Assembly: GCF_005863245.1 (NCBI RefSeq)
Contig: NZ_VBUT01000003.1
Span: 310,001 to 374,000, forward strand
Length of the DNA: 64,000 nt
Direction of reading: 5' to 3'
From: Nocardia cyriacigeorgica
Lineage (GTDB): Bacteria > Actinomycetota > Actinomycetes > Mycobacteriales > Mycobacteriaceae
Made by a program: the position numbers and the translations under genes. The notes below the pieces were generated by a model. It did not search any database and had not been told where the DNA came from. It saw only the letters and a program-made list of their open reading frames with translations. Each line of letters opens with the position of its first letter. The first letter of the stretch is position 1. Below, in pieces: positions 44,139 to 52,549 of the stretch.

Positions 44139-44819
44139 TCAGTGCAGGATCAGGTCGGCGAACTCGCTGACCGACGCCACCACGTGGGTGGCACCGGCGC
44201 CGCGCAGTGCGTCCGCGTCGTGGGCGCCGGTGAGGGTGCCGGCCACGATCCGGGCGCCGGCGGCCAGACCGGTGGCGATATCGCTGGTGGTGTCGCCGAG
44301 CACCGCCACCCGGTCGACGGCGTCGGCGCCGAGGCGCAGCAGCGCGGTGAGCACCAGATCGGGGTAGGGGCGGCCGCGACCGGCGTCCGAGGGCGCCAGC
44401 GTCAGGTCGGCGAGTTCGTGCCAGCCGAGGGTGTCGAGCAGGCGGTCCTGGGTGCTGCGGCTGAATCCGGTGGTCAGCGCGACCTTCACCCCGGCGGCGC
44501 GCAGGGACCGGATGGTTTCGACGGCGCCGGGTATCGGGGCGACGTCGGAGTCGGCGATCAGTGCGTCGTAGGCGGTTTCGAAGGCGCGGTTGGCCTGGTG
44601 CGCCTTGTCCTCGTCGCCGAGCAGGGCGCGGAAGACGGCGATCTTCGACTGCCCCATGGTGTCGAGCACGTAGCTGCGGGCGCGGTCGCGTTCGGGGCCG
44701 TGGGCGGGGATCCCGGCGGCGGTTGCGGCCTCCTCGAAGGCGCGCAGCACCAGTCCGCCATCGGCGACGGTGGTGCCCGCCATATCCAGGACGGCGAGCT
44801 GAATGGTGGTGTCCGGCAT
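44139..44819 (-). CDS. Phosphonatase-like HAD hydrolase (TIGR03351-like)
   Basis: A 226-residue haloacid dehalogenase-type hydrolase. Motif I is LAVLDMAGTTVADGG (nucleophile Asp in DMAGT), motif II is ALTTGFS, and motif IV is VAVLGDTTSDIATGLAAGA. It resembles phosphonoacetaldehyde hydrolase relatives clustered with a TIGR03364 FAD oxidase. The expected reaction is cleavage of the C-P bond of phosphonoacetaldehyde to acetaldehyde and phosphate, or dephosphorylation of a related aldehyde; the classical phosphonatase cap Lys could not be placed with certainty. ATG 44819 lies 8 bp after the stop of the oxidoreductase gene. Confidence 0.87.
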   Translation of the reverse strand: MPDTTIQLAVLDMAGTTVADGGLVLRAFEEAATAAGIPAHGPERDRARSYVLDTMGQSKIAVFRALLGDEDKAHQANRAFETAYDALIADSDVAPIPGAVETIRSLRAAGVKVALTTGFSRSTQDRLLDTLGWHELADLTLAPSDAGRGRPYPDLVLTALLRLGADAVDRVAVLGDTTSDIATGLAAGARIVAGTLTGAHDADALRGAGATHVVASVSEFADLILH

Positions 44820-44827
44820 GGTGATCC

Positions 44828-45955
44828 TCACAGGTTCAGCAGGTCGGCGGTCTCTTCGCCGAGCGCGGGTCCGAGGGTCATGCCGCGCCCGCCGGGCCCG
44901 GTCACCACCCAGATGTGCTGGTCGGCGCGGGCGCGGGTGACGATCGCGTCCGGGTCGACGCTCTGGCTGTACACCCCGGCCCAGCGGCGCACGATCGGCG
45001 GCAGCTTGCGGCCGAGCAATTCCTCGGTGACGGCGGTGAGGTGCTCGTAGGGCGCCTCGTCGACATCGAAGGGGAACGGTTCGGTGTACTCGTGGGTGTC
45101 GCCGATGGTCAGGCCGCCGTGCAGGCGCTGCACACACAGCAACTGCATCTTGTGCTCGGCGGCCGTGGCGGTTTGGGACTGCTCGCGTTCGAGTGCCTCG
45201 ACCTGCGGACCGGCGAAACCGGGGTAGTAGCGGAAACTGTCGCCGTCGGCGATGGCGGTGGTGAGCGCCTCGCCCAGCGGCGCGGTCTGCATCATCTGCA
45301 AACGCACCCGGCGCACCGGCAGCTCACCGGCGAGATCACGGGTCAGGCCGGTGTGGGCGGCACCGGCGCACACCAGCGCCAGATCGGCCTCGAACGTCCG
45401 GCCCTGGTCGTCGCGCACGATCGCGCCGCCCGCGGTGTTCTCGACGGTCCTGGCCTCGGTGGCTGCGTGGAAGGTATAGCGGCCCGTGGCTTCCATATAG
45501 GCGCGCATCGCGGGCAGCGCTTGGCGCGACTCCACCGCCGCGTCGGCCGAACAATGCAGTCCGGCAAGGAACTTGCCGCGCAGCGCGGGATTGAGCGCAC
45601 GCACCTGCTCGGGCTCGAGCAGTTCGAAACCGCGCTGCCCGGCGGTCGGGCCCGCGGCGGCGGCCTCGGCCACGGCCAGTTCGGCGGGCGTGCGCACCAG
45701 GGTCAGCGAACCGGACGGCCGGAAGCCGACACCGGGAACCCGGCCGCCGATCTCTTCCCACAGTTGCCGCGACCGCAGCGTCAGCTCGAGCTCCGCTTCC
45801 GAGCGCCCGGAGACCCAGACCAGGCCGAAGTTGCGTACCGTGGCGCCGCGGGCCTCGGGTTCGCGCTCCAGCTGCACGACCTGGTGGCCGCGCCCGATCG
45901 CGGCAAGGGCGTGCGCGGTGCCGAGGATGCCGCCGCCGATGATGACCAATCGCAT
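44828..45955 (-). CDS. FAD-dependent amine oxidoreductase (TIGR03364-like)
   Basis: A 375-residue DAAO-type flavoenzyme: N-terminal Rossmann motif VIIGGGILGTAHALAAIGRGHQVVQLEREPEARGATVRNFGLVWVSG, C-terminal GPGGRGMTLGPALGEETADLL. The TIGR03364 family is found in phosphonate operons and oxidises the amine of aminoalkylphosphonates, such as 2-aminoethylphosphonate or N-methyl derivatives, to phosphonoacetaldehyde. There is no PhnW aminotransferase here, so this enzyme would supply the aldehyde. ATG 45955. It is the first gene of the operon; an operator lies 16 bp upstream of it. Confidence 0.9.
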   Translation of the reverse strand: MRLVIIGGGILGTAHALAAIGRGHQVVQLEREPEARGATVRNFGLVWVSGRSEAELELTLRSRQLWEEIGGRVPGVGFRPSGSLTLVRTPAELAVAEAAAAGPTAGQRGFELLEPEQVRALNPALRGKFLAGLHCSADAAVESRQALPAMRAYMEATGRYTFHAATEARTVENTAGGAIVRDDQGRTFEADLALVCAGAAHTGLTRDLAGELPVRRVRLQMMQTAPLGEALTTAIADGDSFRYYPGFAGPQVEALEREQSQTATAAEHKMQLLCVQRLHGGLTIGDTHEYTEPFPFDVDEAPYEHLTAVTEELLGRKLPPIVRRWAGVYSQSVDPDAIVTRARADQHIWVVTGPGGRGMTLGPALGEETADLLNL

Positions 45956-45970
45956 GAGCCCATCGTGCAC

Positions 45971-45986
45971 ATTGGTCTAGACCGAT
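45971..45986. promoter_or_regulatory. GntR/PhnF-type operator 1
   Basis: ATTGGTCTAGACCGAT, a near-perfect palindrome of the TGGT-N4-ACCA class used by PhnF and other GntR/HutC regulators. It lies 16 bp before the FAD oxidoreductase ATG (minus strand), where it would block its expression. Confidence 0.8.
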
Positions 45987-46016
45987 GGGTGTGGGTCGGG
46001 CGAACGCTGGGTTAAC

Positions 46017-46034
46017 AATTGGTATAGACCAATT
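46017..46034. promoter_or_regulatory. GntR/PhnF-type operator 2
   Basis: AATTGGTATAGACCAATT, with perfect 7-base arms. It holds TGGTATAGACCA, the form I recall for M. smegmatis PhnF. It lies 18 bp upstream of the GntR gene ATG, suggesting autoregulation. Confidence 0.85.
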
Positions 46035-46051
46035 GCGGGTACGCTGAGGGC

Positions 46052-46813
46052 ATGGACACGACGGATGTGGCAGGCGTGGATTCCCGGTGGCCCAAGGCTT
46101 TTCCGACGGCGATGCCCAAGGTCGTCGGCAAGGCCTACCAGGTGCGCACCGAGATCGAGCGGATCCTCGACGACCTCGATGTCGGCGATCCGGTGCCCTC
46201 GGAGCGTGAACTCGCCACCCGGTTCGAGGTCGCGCGCGAGACGGTGCGCCAAGCGCTGCGCGATCTGCTGGTGGAGGGCCGCATTCGACGGCAGGGCCGG
46301 GGCACGGTGGTGTCGCGGCCGAAGATGGTGCAGCCGTTGGCCTTACAGTCCTACACCGAGGCGGCGCTGAGCCTGGGGCGGGTACCGGGGCGCTTGGTGG
46401 TCGACTGGCGCGACGTGCCCGCCGACGCCGATACCGCCCGCGACCTCGGCCTCGAGCCCGGCACCGAGGTGATGCATCTGGAACGGGTGCTGCTGGCCGA
46501 CGGTGAACGCATCGGCCTGGAAAGCACCTATCTGCCGCTGGACCGCTTCGCCGGCTTGCGCGGCAGCTATGACCCGACCACGTCGCTGTACGCGGCCATC
46601 CGCGCCGCGGGCGTGGAATTCGCCGCCGCCACCGAGCGCATCGAAACCGTGCCCGCCTCCCCCCGTGAGGCCGCCCTGCTCGAATGCAGCACCGCGCTGC
46701 CGCTGATCCTGCTCAACCGGCGCAGCGTGGATCCGCAGGGGCGGCCCATCGAGCGGGTGCGGTCGCTGTATCGCGGTGACCGCATCGCGTTCGAGGCGCG
46801 ACTGGAGCGGTGA
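46052..46813 (+). CDS. GntR/HutC-family regulator (PhnF-like)
   Basis: A 253-residue regulator with an N-terminal winged helix (about 27-95: YQVRTEIERILDDLDVGDPVPSERELATRFEVARETVRQALRDLLVEGRIRRQGRGTVVS) and a C-terminal UTRA effector domain (about 100-250: LVVDWRDVPADADTARDLGLEPGTEVMHLERVLLADGERIGLESTYLPLDRFAGL). It is divergent from the phosphonate operon and flanked by two TGGT-N4-ACCA operators, so it most likely represses the operon and itself until a ligand binds the UTRA domain. The ligand may be a phosphonate or phosphate-related metabolite. ATG 46052. Confidence 0.92.
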   Translation: MDTTDVAGVDSRWPKAFPTAMPKVVGKAYQVRTEIERILDDLDVGDPVPSERELATRFEVARETVRQALRDLLVEGRIRRQGRGTVVSRPKMVQPLALQSYTEAALSLGRVPGRLVVDWRDVPADADTARDLGLEPGTEVMHLERVLLADGERIGLESTYLPLDRFAGLRGSYDPTTSLYAAIRAAGVEFAAATERIETVPASPREAALLECSTALPLILLNRRSVDPQGRPIERVRSLYRGDRIAFEARLER

Positions 46814-46880
46814 TGTCCGGCGCCGCGCTGGTCGGGAGCCGCTACCTCCGGCGCGCTGATCGAGCGCGGGAGTTCGCAGG

Positions 46881-47510
46881 ATGAATCGGTACCGTGCAGA
46901 TATGCCAGGAACGACCTCGCCTCGAGTGGGCCGCCCCCGCGATCGTGATGTGGATGCGGCATTGCTCGAGGCCGCCGCACGGTTGGTTGTCGAGCGTGGC
47001 TATGCCGCGTTGTCGCTTCAGGCGGTCGCTGACGAGGCGGAGACGAGCCGACCGGCCCTGTATCGCCGCTACGCCGACCGTGCCGAGCTCGTCATGGCCG
47101 TGCTGATCGATCGCTTCGGTTTGCAGCCGGGCGGGCTGGATCTCGGTGGCCTCGAAGCGGAATTGCTGGCGATCCAGCGGCATCAACGGGACCTGTTCAC
47201 CGAACCGGTGCTGTGCAAGGCGCTGCCCGGGTTGCTGGCCGATCTGGCGAGCAATCCCGAGGCGGCCCGTCGTTTCCAGGAGCAGTTCCTCACTCCTCGC
47301 CGCGTCTCCACCGCCTCGATTCTGGAACGCGCGGTTGCCCGCGGGGAGATCGCGCCGGGCGTGGACCCGGAATGGATCTGCGATCTGATCACCGGTCCGA
47401 TGTTGATGCGGGCGCTGGTGCCATCGCTCGGCCCGATCGATGACGAGCTGGTGCGGCTGACCGTCCGATCCGCGTTGGATGCGCTCGGCTACCGGGGTGG
47501 GCGTAACTGA
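46881..47510 (+). CDS. TetR-family regulator
   Basis: A 209-residue TetR protein: N-terminal HTH in RDVDAALLEAAARLVVERGYAALSLQAVADEAETSRPALYRRYADRAELVMAVL (about 21-74), C-terminal ligand domain with the LASNPEAARRFQEQFLTPRR block typical of TetR_C_16-like members. ATG 46881 has GGGAG at 46868-46872, eight bases upstream. A 22-bp palindrome upstream of the next gene (47554-47575) is its probable target. It probably controls the hydrolase directly downstream. Confidence 0.9.
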   Translation: MNRYRADMPGTTSPRVGRPRDRDVDAALLEAAARLVVERGYAALSLQAVADEAETSRPALYRRYADRAELVMAVLIDRFGLQPGGLDLGGLEAELLAIQRHQRDLFTEPVLCKALPGLLADLASNPEAARRFQEQFLTPRRVSTASILERAVARGEIAPGVDPEWICDLITGPMLMRALVPSLGPIDDELVRLTVRSALDALGYRGGRN

Positions 47511-47553
47511 TCCGTCGATGTGGTTGACGCCACATTTTCCTGCCTCTACTCTC

Positions 47554-47575
47554 AATTACGTTACGACACGTAATT
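47554..47575. promoter_or_regulatory. Candidate TetR operator
   Basis: Arms AATTACG (47554-47560) and CGTAATT (47569-47575) are perfectly complementary, with an 8-base spacer. It lies between the TetR stop and the hydrolase ATG at 47590, overlapping the only AT-rich part of the region; the ribosome site GGAGGCG follows at 47581. Confidence 0.7.
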
Positions 47576-47589
47576 TATTTGGAGGCGTG

Positions 47590-48483
47590 ATGCGGGTCGA
47601 TACCGAATTCCTCAGCAATGGCGTGACCCTGCGCGGCTGGTTGTACCGGCCGCAGACCAGCCCGCCGACCGGCGCACCACTGGTGGTCATGACGCATGGG
47701 TTCGCCGGTGTCAAGGAATGGGTGGCGCCGTTCGCCGAGGTCCTGGCCGCCGCGGGCCTGGCATGCCTGGTGTACGACCATCCCGGCTTCGGGACGTCGG
47801 ACGGCGCGCCCAGATACGAGGTGGACCCGCAGGCCCAGATCGACGGATACCGCGACGCGATCACCTTCGCGCAGAACCTCGACGGTATCGACCCGGATCG
47901 GATCGCGGTGTGGGGCACCAGCTACGCCGGCGCTCATGTGCTGGTCGTCGCCGCCACCGACCGGCGGGTGCGCGCCGTGGTCTCCCAGGTGCCGCTGACC
48001 GATGGCTGGTCCACCTTCAGCCGCCTCGTGCCGCCGCACATGATCCCGGTCCTGCACGAGGCCATCGCCGCGGACCGCCTCGCCGTCGCGGCCGGTAAAC
48101 CGCATCAGACGATCAAGGCGGCCTCCGACGACCCCACCGAGATGGTCGCCATGCCCGGCCTCGAGGTGTACCAGTGGCTGATGGACAACGGCCCGCGCGT
48201 CGCCACCTGGCGCAATGAGGTGACGCTGTCCAGCGTCGACAAGTTCCAGTCCTATGCTCCGGAAGCGTTCATCCGACGGGTATCGCCTACTCCGTTGCTC
48301 ATGATCGTCGCCGATCGCGACACCCTCACACCGACCGATATCGCGCTGGCTCGCTACCAGGAAGCGCTCGAACCCAAACAGCTGGAACTCATTCCGGGCG
48401 GTCACTTCTCGGTCTACGGCGAACAATTCGACCGGGCCGCGGGCGCGGCACGCGCCTTCCTCGCCGCCCACCTGCTCGGATGA
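47590..48483 (+). CDS. Alpha/beta-hydrolase
   Basis: A 297-residue alpha/beta-fold enzyme of the peptidase_S15/dienelactone-hydrolase-like group: PLVVMTHGFAGVKEWVAPFAEVLAAAGLACLVYDHPGFGTSDG (oxyanion region), nucleophile Ser111 in VWGTSYAGAHV, Asp in IVADRDTLTP and His in IPGGHFSVYG. Its substrate is unknown; such hydrolases behind a TetR regulator often act on esters or polyketide-type compounds. ATG 47590 is preceded by GGAGGCG. Upstream ATG or GTG codons in frame would run through the operator. Confidence 0.9.
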   Translation: MRVDTEFLSNGVTLRGWLYRPQTSPPTGAPLVVMTHGFAGVKEWVAPFAEVLAAAGLACLVYDHPGFGTSDGAPRYEVDPQAQIDGYRDAITFAQNLDGIDPDRIAVWGTSYAGAHVLVVAATDRRVRAVVSQVPLTDGWSTFSRLVPPHMIPVLHEAIAADRLAVAAGKPHQTIKAASDDPTEMVAMPGLEVYQWLMDNGPRVATWRNEVTLSSVDKFQSYAPEAFIRRVSPTPLLMIVADRDTLTPTDIALARYQEALEPKQLELIPGGHFSVYGEQFDRAAGAARAFLAAHLLG

Positions 48484-48550
48484 TCGTTGCGGCGTCGCCG
48501 GTGGCCCACCACTGGTTCGTGGCGGGCCTCGCTGCCCTGGAGGCCGAATC

Positions 48551-49039
48551 ATGACGGTGCTGGCGCTGGCGATCGGCCCGGACGTTCTCGCGGCGGGCCG
48601 GGTGCGCGCCGGAGGCGTCCACGCCATCCGCTACAAGCCGCTACCCGCGACGCCGGCGTGGTGGTCCTGCCGCGAGCTGCTGCTCGATGTCGCCGGCGAC
48701 GACGAGGTCACCGCAGTCGGGATCGCGTGCGCCGGGCGGATCGACGGACCGGCCCGCACGGTCGTGTGGACCGGAATCTCCGGCCGTTGCGGCGGATTCG
48801 GGATGGTCGCGGCGGTGCGGAAGATGTTCCCCGCGGCCGTGGTGCGCATGGGCACCGAAGGGCTGTGCGCGGCGCTTGCCGCGCACCAGCCCCATGGCGT
48901 CGCCGGGGTGGAGTCGGTGCTCGCCGGGGCCGAACTGCTCGCCACCATCGCCGAGGAACGCTCGCTGCTCAGCTGGCCGCCCGAGCAGGACGACGTTCGC
49001 CGCGCCCTGCCGCTCGGGCGGTGCGAGCAGTACCGGTAG
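48551..49039 (+). CDS. Hypothetical protein, possibly an ROK/actin-ATPase-fold remnant
   Basis: A 162-residue protein (MTVLALAIGPDVLAAGRVRAGGVHAI onward). A GIACAGRIDGPARTVVWTGISGRCGGFGM region and GTEGLCAALAAHQP recall the ADP/ATP-binding strands of ROK-family sugar kinases, but the protein is half the usual length and the DxGGTK motif is absent. It may be a domain remnant or an unrelated small protein. No signal peptide. ATG 48551, then map after 82 bp. The gap before it (48484-48550) holds an imperfect hairpin. Confidence 0.6.
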   Translation: MTVLALAIGPDVLAAGRVRAGGVHAIRYKPLPATPAWWSCRELLLDVAGDDEVTAVGIACAGRIDGPARTVVWTGISGRCGGFGMVAAVRKMFPAAVVRMGTEGLCAALAAHQPHGVAGVESVLAGAELLATIAEERSLLSWPPEQDDVRRALPLGRCEQYR

Positions 49040-49121
49040 CGGTGGCACGATCCACCAGGGGACGAGGTCGAGCGCGGGTGGGCGACGGCCCGCCGGCAGT
49101 GCGGGCCGCTAGGGTGGACCC

Positions 49122-49985
49122 ATGTCCGTGCGCACCCGTCAGCCGCTAGTTCCCGGTACGCAATCGCCGATCCGGGAGGTTCCGCGCGCCATCGAGCGCC
49201 CGGAATACGCGTGGAAGAAGACCGTCAACGAAGGCCACGAGCCGTGGGTGCAGACGCCGGAGACGATCGAGAAGATGCGGGTCGCCGGCCGGATCGCGGC
49301 GCGGGCGCTGGAGGAGGCCGGTAAGGCCGTCGCGCCCGGCGTGACCACCGATGAGCTGGACCGGATCGTGCACGAGTACCTGTGCGATCACGGCGCCTAC
49401 CCGTCGACGCTGGGCTACAAGGGTTTCCCGAAATCCTGCTGCACCTCGCTGAACGAGGTCATCTGCCACGGCATCCCGGACTCGACCGTCATCGAGGACG
49501 GTGACATCGTCAATATCGACGTCACCGCCTACATCGACGGCGTACACGGCGACACCAACAAGACCTTCCTCGCCGGCGATGTCGACGAGGAGGTGCGGCT
49601 GCTGGTCGAGCGCACCGAAGAGGCCACCATGCGCGCCATCAAGGCGGTGCGGCCCGGGCGTGCGCTCAATGTCATCGGCCGCGTCATCGAGTCCTACGCC
49701 AACCGCTTCGGCTACGGCGTGGTCCGCGACTTCACCGGCCACGGCGTCGGTCCCACCTTCCACAGCGGCCTGGTGATCCTGCACTACGACCAGCCCGCGG
49801 TGGATTCGGTGATCGAGCCGGGCATGACCTTCACCATCGAGCCGATGATCAACCTCGGCGGCATCGACTACGAGATCTGGGACGACGGCTGGACCGTGGT
49901 CACCAAGGACCGCAAGTGGACCGCGCAGTTCGAGCACACTCTCGTCGTCACCGATGCCGGCGCGGAAATCCTGACCCTGCCGTGA
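49122..49985 (+). CDS. map: Methionine aminopeptidase
   Basis: Removes the N-terminal Met of nascent proteins; two-metal enzyme. The pita-bread fold has metal ligands in [17 protein letters not shown] (two Asp), the HGVGP His and the C-terminal Glu residues in [11 protein letters not shown] and FEHTLVVT. The N-terminal extension with PxxPxxP-like motifs ([22 protein letters not shown]) identifies the actinobacterial type Ic (MapB). ATG 49122, 287 residues. In M. tuberculosis mapB is at the same place. Confidence 0.97.
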   Translation: MSVRTRQPLVPGTQSPIREVPRAIERPEYAWKKTVNEGHEPWVQTPETIEKMRVAGRIAARALEEAGKAVAPGVTTDELDRIVHEYLCDHGAYPSTLGYKGFPKSCCTSLNEVICHGIPDSTVIEDGDIVNIDVTAYIDGVHGDTNKTFLAGDVDEEVRLLVERTEEATMRAIKAVRPGRALNVIGRVIESYANRFGYGVVRDFTGHGVGPTFHSGLVILHYDQPAVDSVIEPGMTFTIEPMINLGGIDYEIWDDGWTVVTKDRKWTAQFEHTLVVTDAGAEILTLP

Positions 49986-50070
49986 ACGCGGCGGTCGGCG
50001 CGAGTTCCGCCGCGCGCGGATCGGGGTCGGCCGTGCGTGCGGTGCCCGCCGCGCACAGGCGGCCGCGAAC

Positions 50071-51765
50071 GTGAGCGGGCCGGCCGTGAAGGGCGCGCTG
50101 CTGGTCGCGGGCACCACCTCGGACGCGGGTAAGAGCGTGCTGGTGGCCGGTATCTGCCGGATGCTGGCCCGGCGCGGGGTGCGGGTGGCGCCGTTCAAGG
50201 CGCAGAACATGTCGAACAACTCGGTCGTCACCCTCGACGGCGGAGAGATCGGGCGCGCCCAGGCCTTGCAGGCGCGGGCCTGCGGGCTCGAGCCGAGCGT
50301 GCGGTTCAATCCGGTCCTGCTCAAGCCGGGCAGCGACCGGCGCTCCCAACTGGTGGTGCGCGGACAGGCCGTCGATACCGTCGGCGCGGGCGACTATTTC
50401 CGGCATCGGCAGTGGCTGCGTGGCGTCGTCGCCGACGAACTCGCCGCGCTGAAAGCCGAATTCGACGTGGTGATCTGCGAGGGTGCGGGCTCACCCGCCG
50501 AAATCAACCTGCGCGCGACCGATCTGGCGAATATGGGACTCGCGCGTGCGGCCGGGCTGCCGGTGCTGGTGGTCGGCGATATCGACCGCGGTGGGGTGCT
50601 GGCGCACCTGTTCGGCACGCTGGCGATCCTGGAACCGGAAGACCAGCAGCTGATCTCGGGGTTCGTGATCAACAAGTTCCGCGGCGACGTCGAGCTGCTG
50701 CGCCCGGGACTGGATCAGCTGACCGCGCTCACCGGCCGCCCGACGCTCGGCGTCATCCCCTACAGCGACGAGCTGTGGATCGACGCCGAGGACTCGCTCG
50801 GCACCGTCGCCGACGCCCCGGTCGGGCGTCCGCGCCCGCCCATCGGCAGCGAATGGCTGACCGTCGCCGCCATCCGGTTGCCGCGCATCTCCAACTCCAC
50901 CGACGTGGAGGCCCTGGCCTGCGAGCCGGGCGTCTCCGTGCGGTGGGTGAGCGAGCCGTCGCGATTGACCGGCGCCGACCTGGTGGTGCTGCCGGGCAGC
51001 AAGTCGACCGTGGACGATCTGCGCTGGCTGCGCCGCACCGGATTGGCCGACGCGCTGCGTGAGCGGGCTGCGGCGGGCGGGCCGATCCTCGGCATCTGCG
51101 GGGGCTATCAGATGCTCGGCACGCGCATCGTGGACGACGTGGAGTCGAGGGCCGGGACGGTCGACGGGCTCGGGCTGCTCGACCTCCAGGTGGAATTCGG
51201 CGAACCGAAGGTGCTGCGGCAGGTGGCGGGCGAATCGGCCGGAATCGCGGTGCACGGCTACGAGATCCATCACGGGCGGGTCCGGCGCAACGGCGAACAT
51301 CACTGGCTGCGGTTGCTGCCGGAGGACGGCCACGGGCCGGGGCCGCGACAGGCTGCCGAACCTGCCCCGAGTGACGCGGGGACACCGGAACCGCGCGCCG
51401 CAGCGGGCGGGTCCGGCGCCGCGGGTATCCGTCTCGCCGACGCGGATGGTCTGCGGCCGGGAACACCGGAAGGCAGTGTCCGAGACGCCGTGTGGGGCAC
51501 CCACGTGCACGGACTGATGGAATCCGACGCCTTCCGCCGGTCCTGGCTCACCGAGGTCGCCGCCCGCGCCGGCCGCACCGGATTCCGGGTCGCGCCCGAC
51601 ACCTCGGTCGCCGCCGTGCGGCTCGCGCAACTGGATCTGCTCGCCGATCTGGTGGAGCGGCATCTCGACCCGGACGCGCTCGAGCGTTTGATCGCGACCG
51701 GAGCACCGGCGGACCTGCTGACCGTCGCGGCTACCAGGATCGACGCGGTCGGTACCGGGCGCTGA
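50071..51765 (+). CDS. cobQ: Cobyric acid synthase
   Basis: Amidates four side chains of adenosylcobyrinic acid a,c-diamide, using glutamine and ATP. The N-terminal dethiobiotin-synthetase-like domain has GTTSDAGKS (14-22), [15 protein letters not shown] and [24 protein letters not shown]. The C-terminal class-I glutamine amidotransferase-like domain has Cys343 in [12 protein letters not shown] and His in [11 protein letters not shown]. Residues about 421-451 are an Ala/Gly/Pro insertion not expected in the family. GTG 50071, 564 residues. The coding end is made of the 22-bp repeat listed next. Substrate comes from cobB and cobO downstream. Confidence 0.96.
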   Translation: MSGPAVKGALLVAGTTSDAGKSVLVAGICRMLARRGVRVAPFKAQNMSNNSVVTLDGGEIGRAQALQARACGLEPSVRFNPVLLKPGSDRRSQLVVRGQAVDTVGAGDYFRHRQWLRGVVADELAALKAEFDVVICEGAGSPAEINLRATDLANMGLARAAGLPVLVVGDIDRGGVLAHLFGTLAILEPEDQQLISGFVINKFRGDVELLRPGLDQLTALTGRPTLGVIPYSDELWIDAEDSLGTVADAPVGRPRPPIGSEWLTVAAIRLPRISNSTDVEALACEPGVSVRWVSEPSRLTGADLVVLPGSKSTVDDLRWLRRTGLADALRERAAAGGPILGICGGYQMLGTRIVDDVESRAGTVDGLGLLDLQVEFGEPKVLRQVAGESAGIAVHGYEIHHGRVRRNGEHHWLRLLPEDGHGPGPRQAAEPAPSDAGTPEPRAAAGGSGAAGIRLADADGLRPGTPEGSVRDAVWGTHVHGLMESDAFRRSWLTEVAARAGRTGFRVAPDTSVAAVRLAQLDLLADLVERHLDPDALERLIATGAPADLLTVAATRIDAVGTGR

Positions 51766-51834
51766 TCCGGTCGGTACCCGTGCGCGACCCAGTCGGCACC
51801 CGTGCGCGAGCCGGTCGGCGCCGTGCGCTGATCC
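51747..51834. repeat. 22-bp tandem repeat across the cobQ stop codon
   Basis: Four units at 51747-51768, 51769-51790, 51791-51812 and 51813-51834, consensus RGTCGGYRCCSGKGCGCKRAYCC. Units 1 and 4 end GCTGATCC; the cobQ stop TGA (51763-51765) sits in unit 1, and units 2-4 lie beyond it. The period is not a multiple of three. Confidence 0.85.
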
Positions 51835-51985
51835 GGCAGCCGCGGCTGGCCGTCGATCGGACTGGCTGACCTCGCGCCCGCGCACGGGACCGCCGGTGCG
51901 CGCTCATCTCCTGAAACCCGCCCGGACCAGCGGTTTCAGCTGACAACTCCCTACGGTTCGCGCCCGCGGTGTAGCGTCCTTCGGC

Positions 51986-52549
51986 ATGAAGTCTCGGCGG
52001 ATTGCGGTCGGCGACCGGGAATGGACGGTACGGGTCGACGGCCCGGAAACTCAGCACAGCGTCCTGCTGTTGCCCGACGCCGGGGACCCGCCCGATGTCT
52101 TCGACCGGGTGTGCGCGCGGCTGCACAATTCCGATCTGCGCACCATCGCGGTGGAGACGATCGATCGGCTCGACACCACCGGCGTCTACGCCATCCTGGA
52201 CGAGCTCGGCGTGCCCTGGGTGAACGTCGCGGGGCGCGGTGCGGGCGCCAGCGTCGCCTGGCAGGTGTGCGCCACCGGATTCGGCCGGTTCATCAGCCTG
52301 GTCGTCGCCGACCGCGGCCATCCCGCCGTGCCGGACGCCGACGGCGCGGTGCTGGACCCGGAGTGCCGTGCGGTCGAACTGCCCACCACGGTGCTGGTCA
52401 CCAAGTCGCTGCCGCGGTCGGTGGCCGACACCTCGGGCCGCTACGTCTACGGCGAGTACCGGGTGGTCGCCCTCGATGTCGACAATGTCGCCCTCGAAGC
52501 CGACCACGAGCTGGCCACCGAGATCGTGCTACGCACCAGCCTCTGGTGA
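51986..52549 (+). CDS. Alpha/beta-hydrolase-like protein without nucleophile
   Basis: A 187-residue protein whose start looks like an alpha/beta-hydrolase (VLLLPDAGDPPDVFDRVCARLHNSDLRTIAVETIDRLD), but the nucleophile elbow reads NVAGRGAGASVAW with Gly and no Ser, and no His remains at the end. It is also shorter than the fold needs. A catalytically dead relative is likely; the role is unknown. ATG 51986. Its 3' end overlaps the convergent hydrolase gene by 21 bp. The stretch 51835-51985 before it holds nothing I can support. Confidence 0.65.
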   Translation: MKSRRIAVGDREWTVRVDGPETQHSVLLLPDAGDPPDVFDRVCARLHNSDLRTIAVETIDRLDTTGVYAILDELGVPWVNVAGRGAGASVAWQVCATGFGRFISLVVADRGHPAVPDADGAVLDPECRAVELPTTVLVTKSLPRSVADTSGRYVYGEYRVVALDVDNVALEADHELATEIVLRTSLW

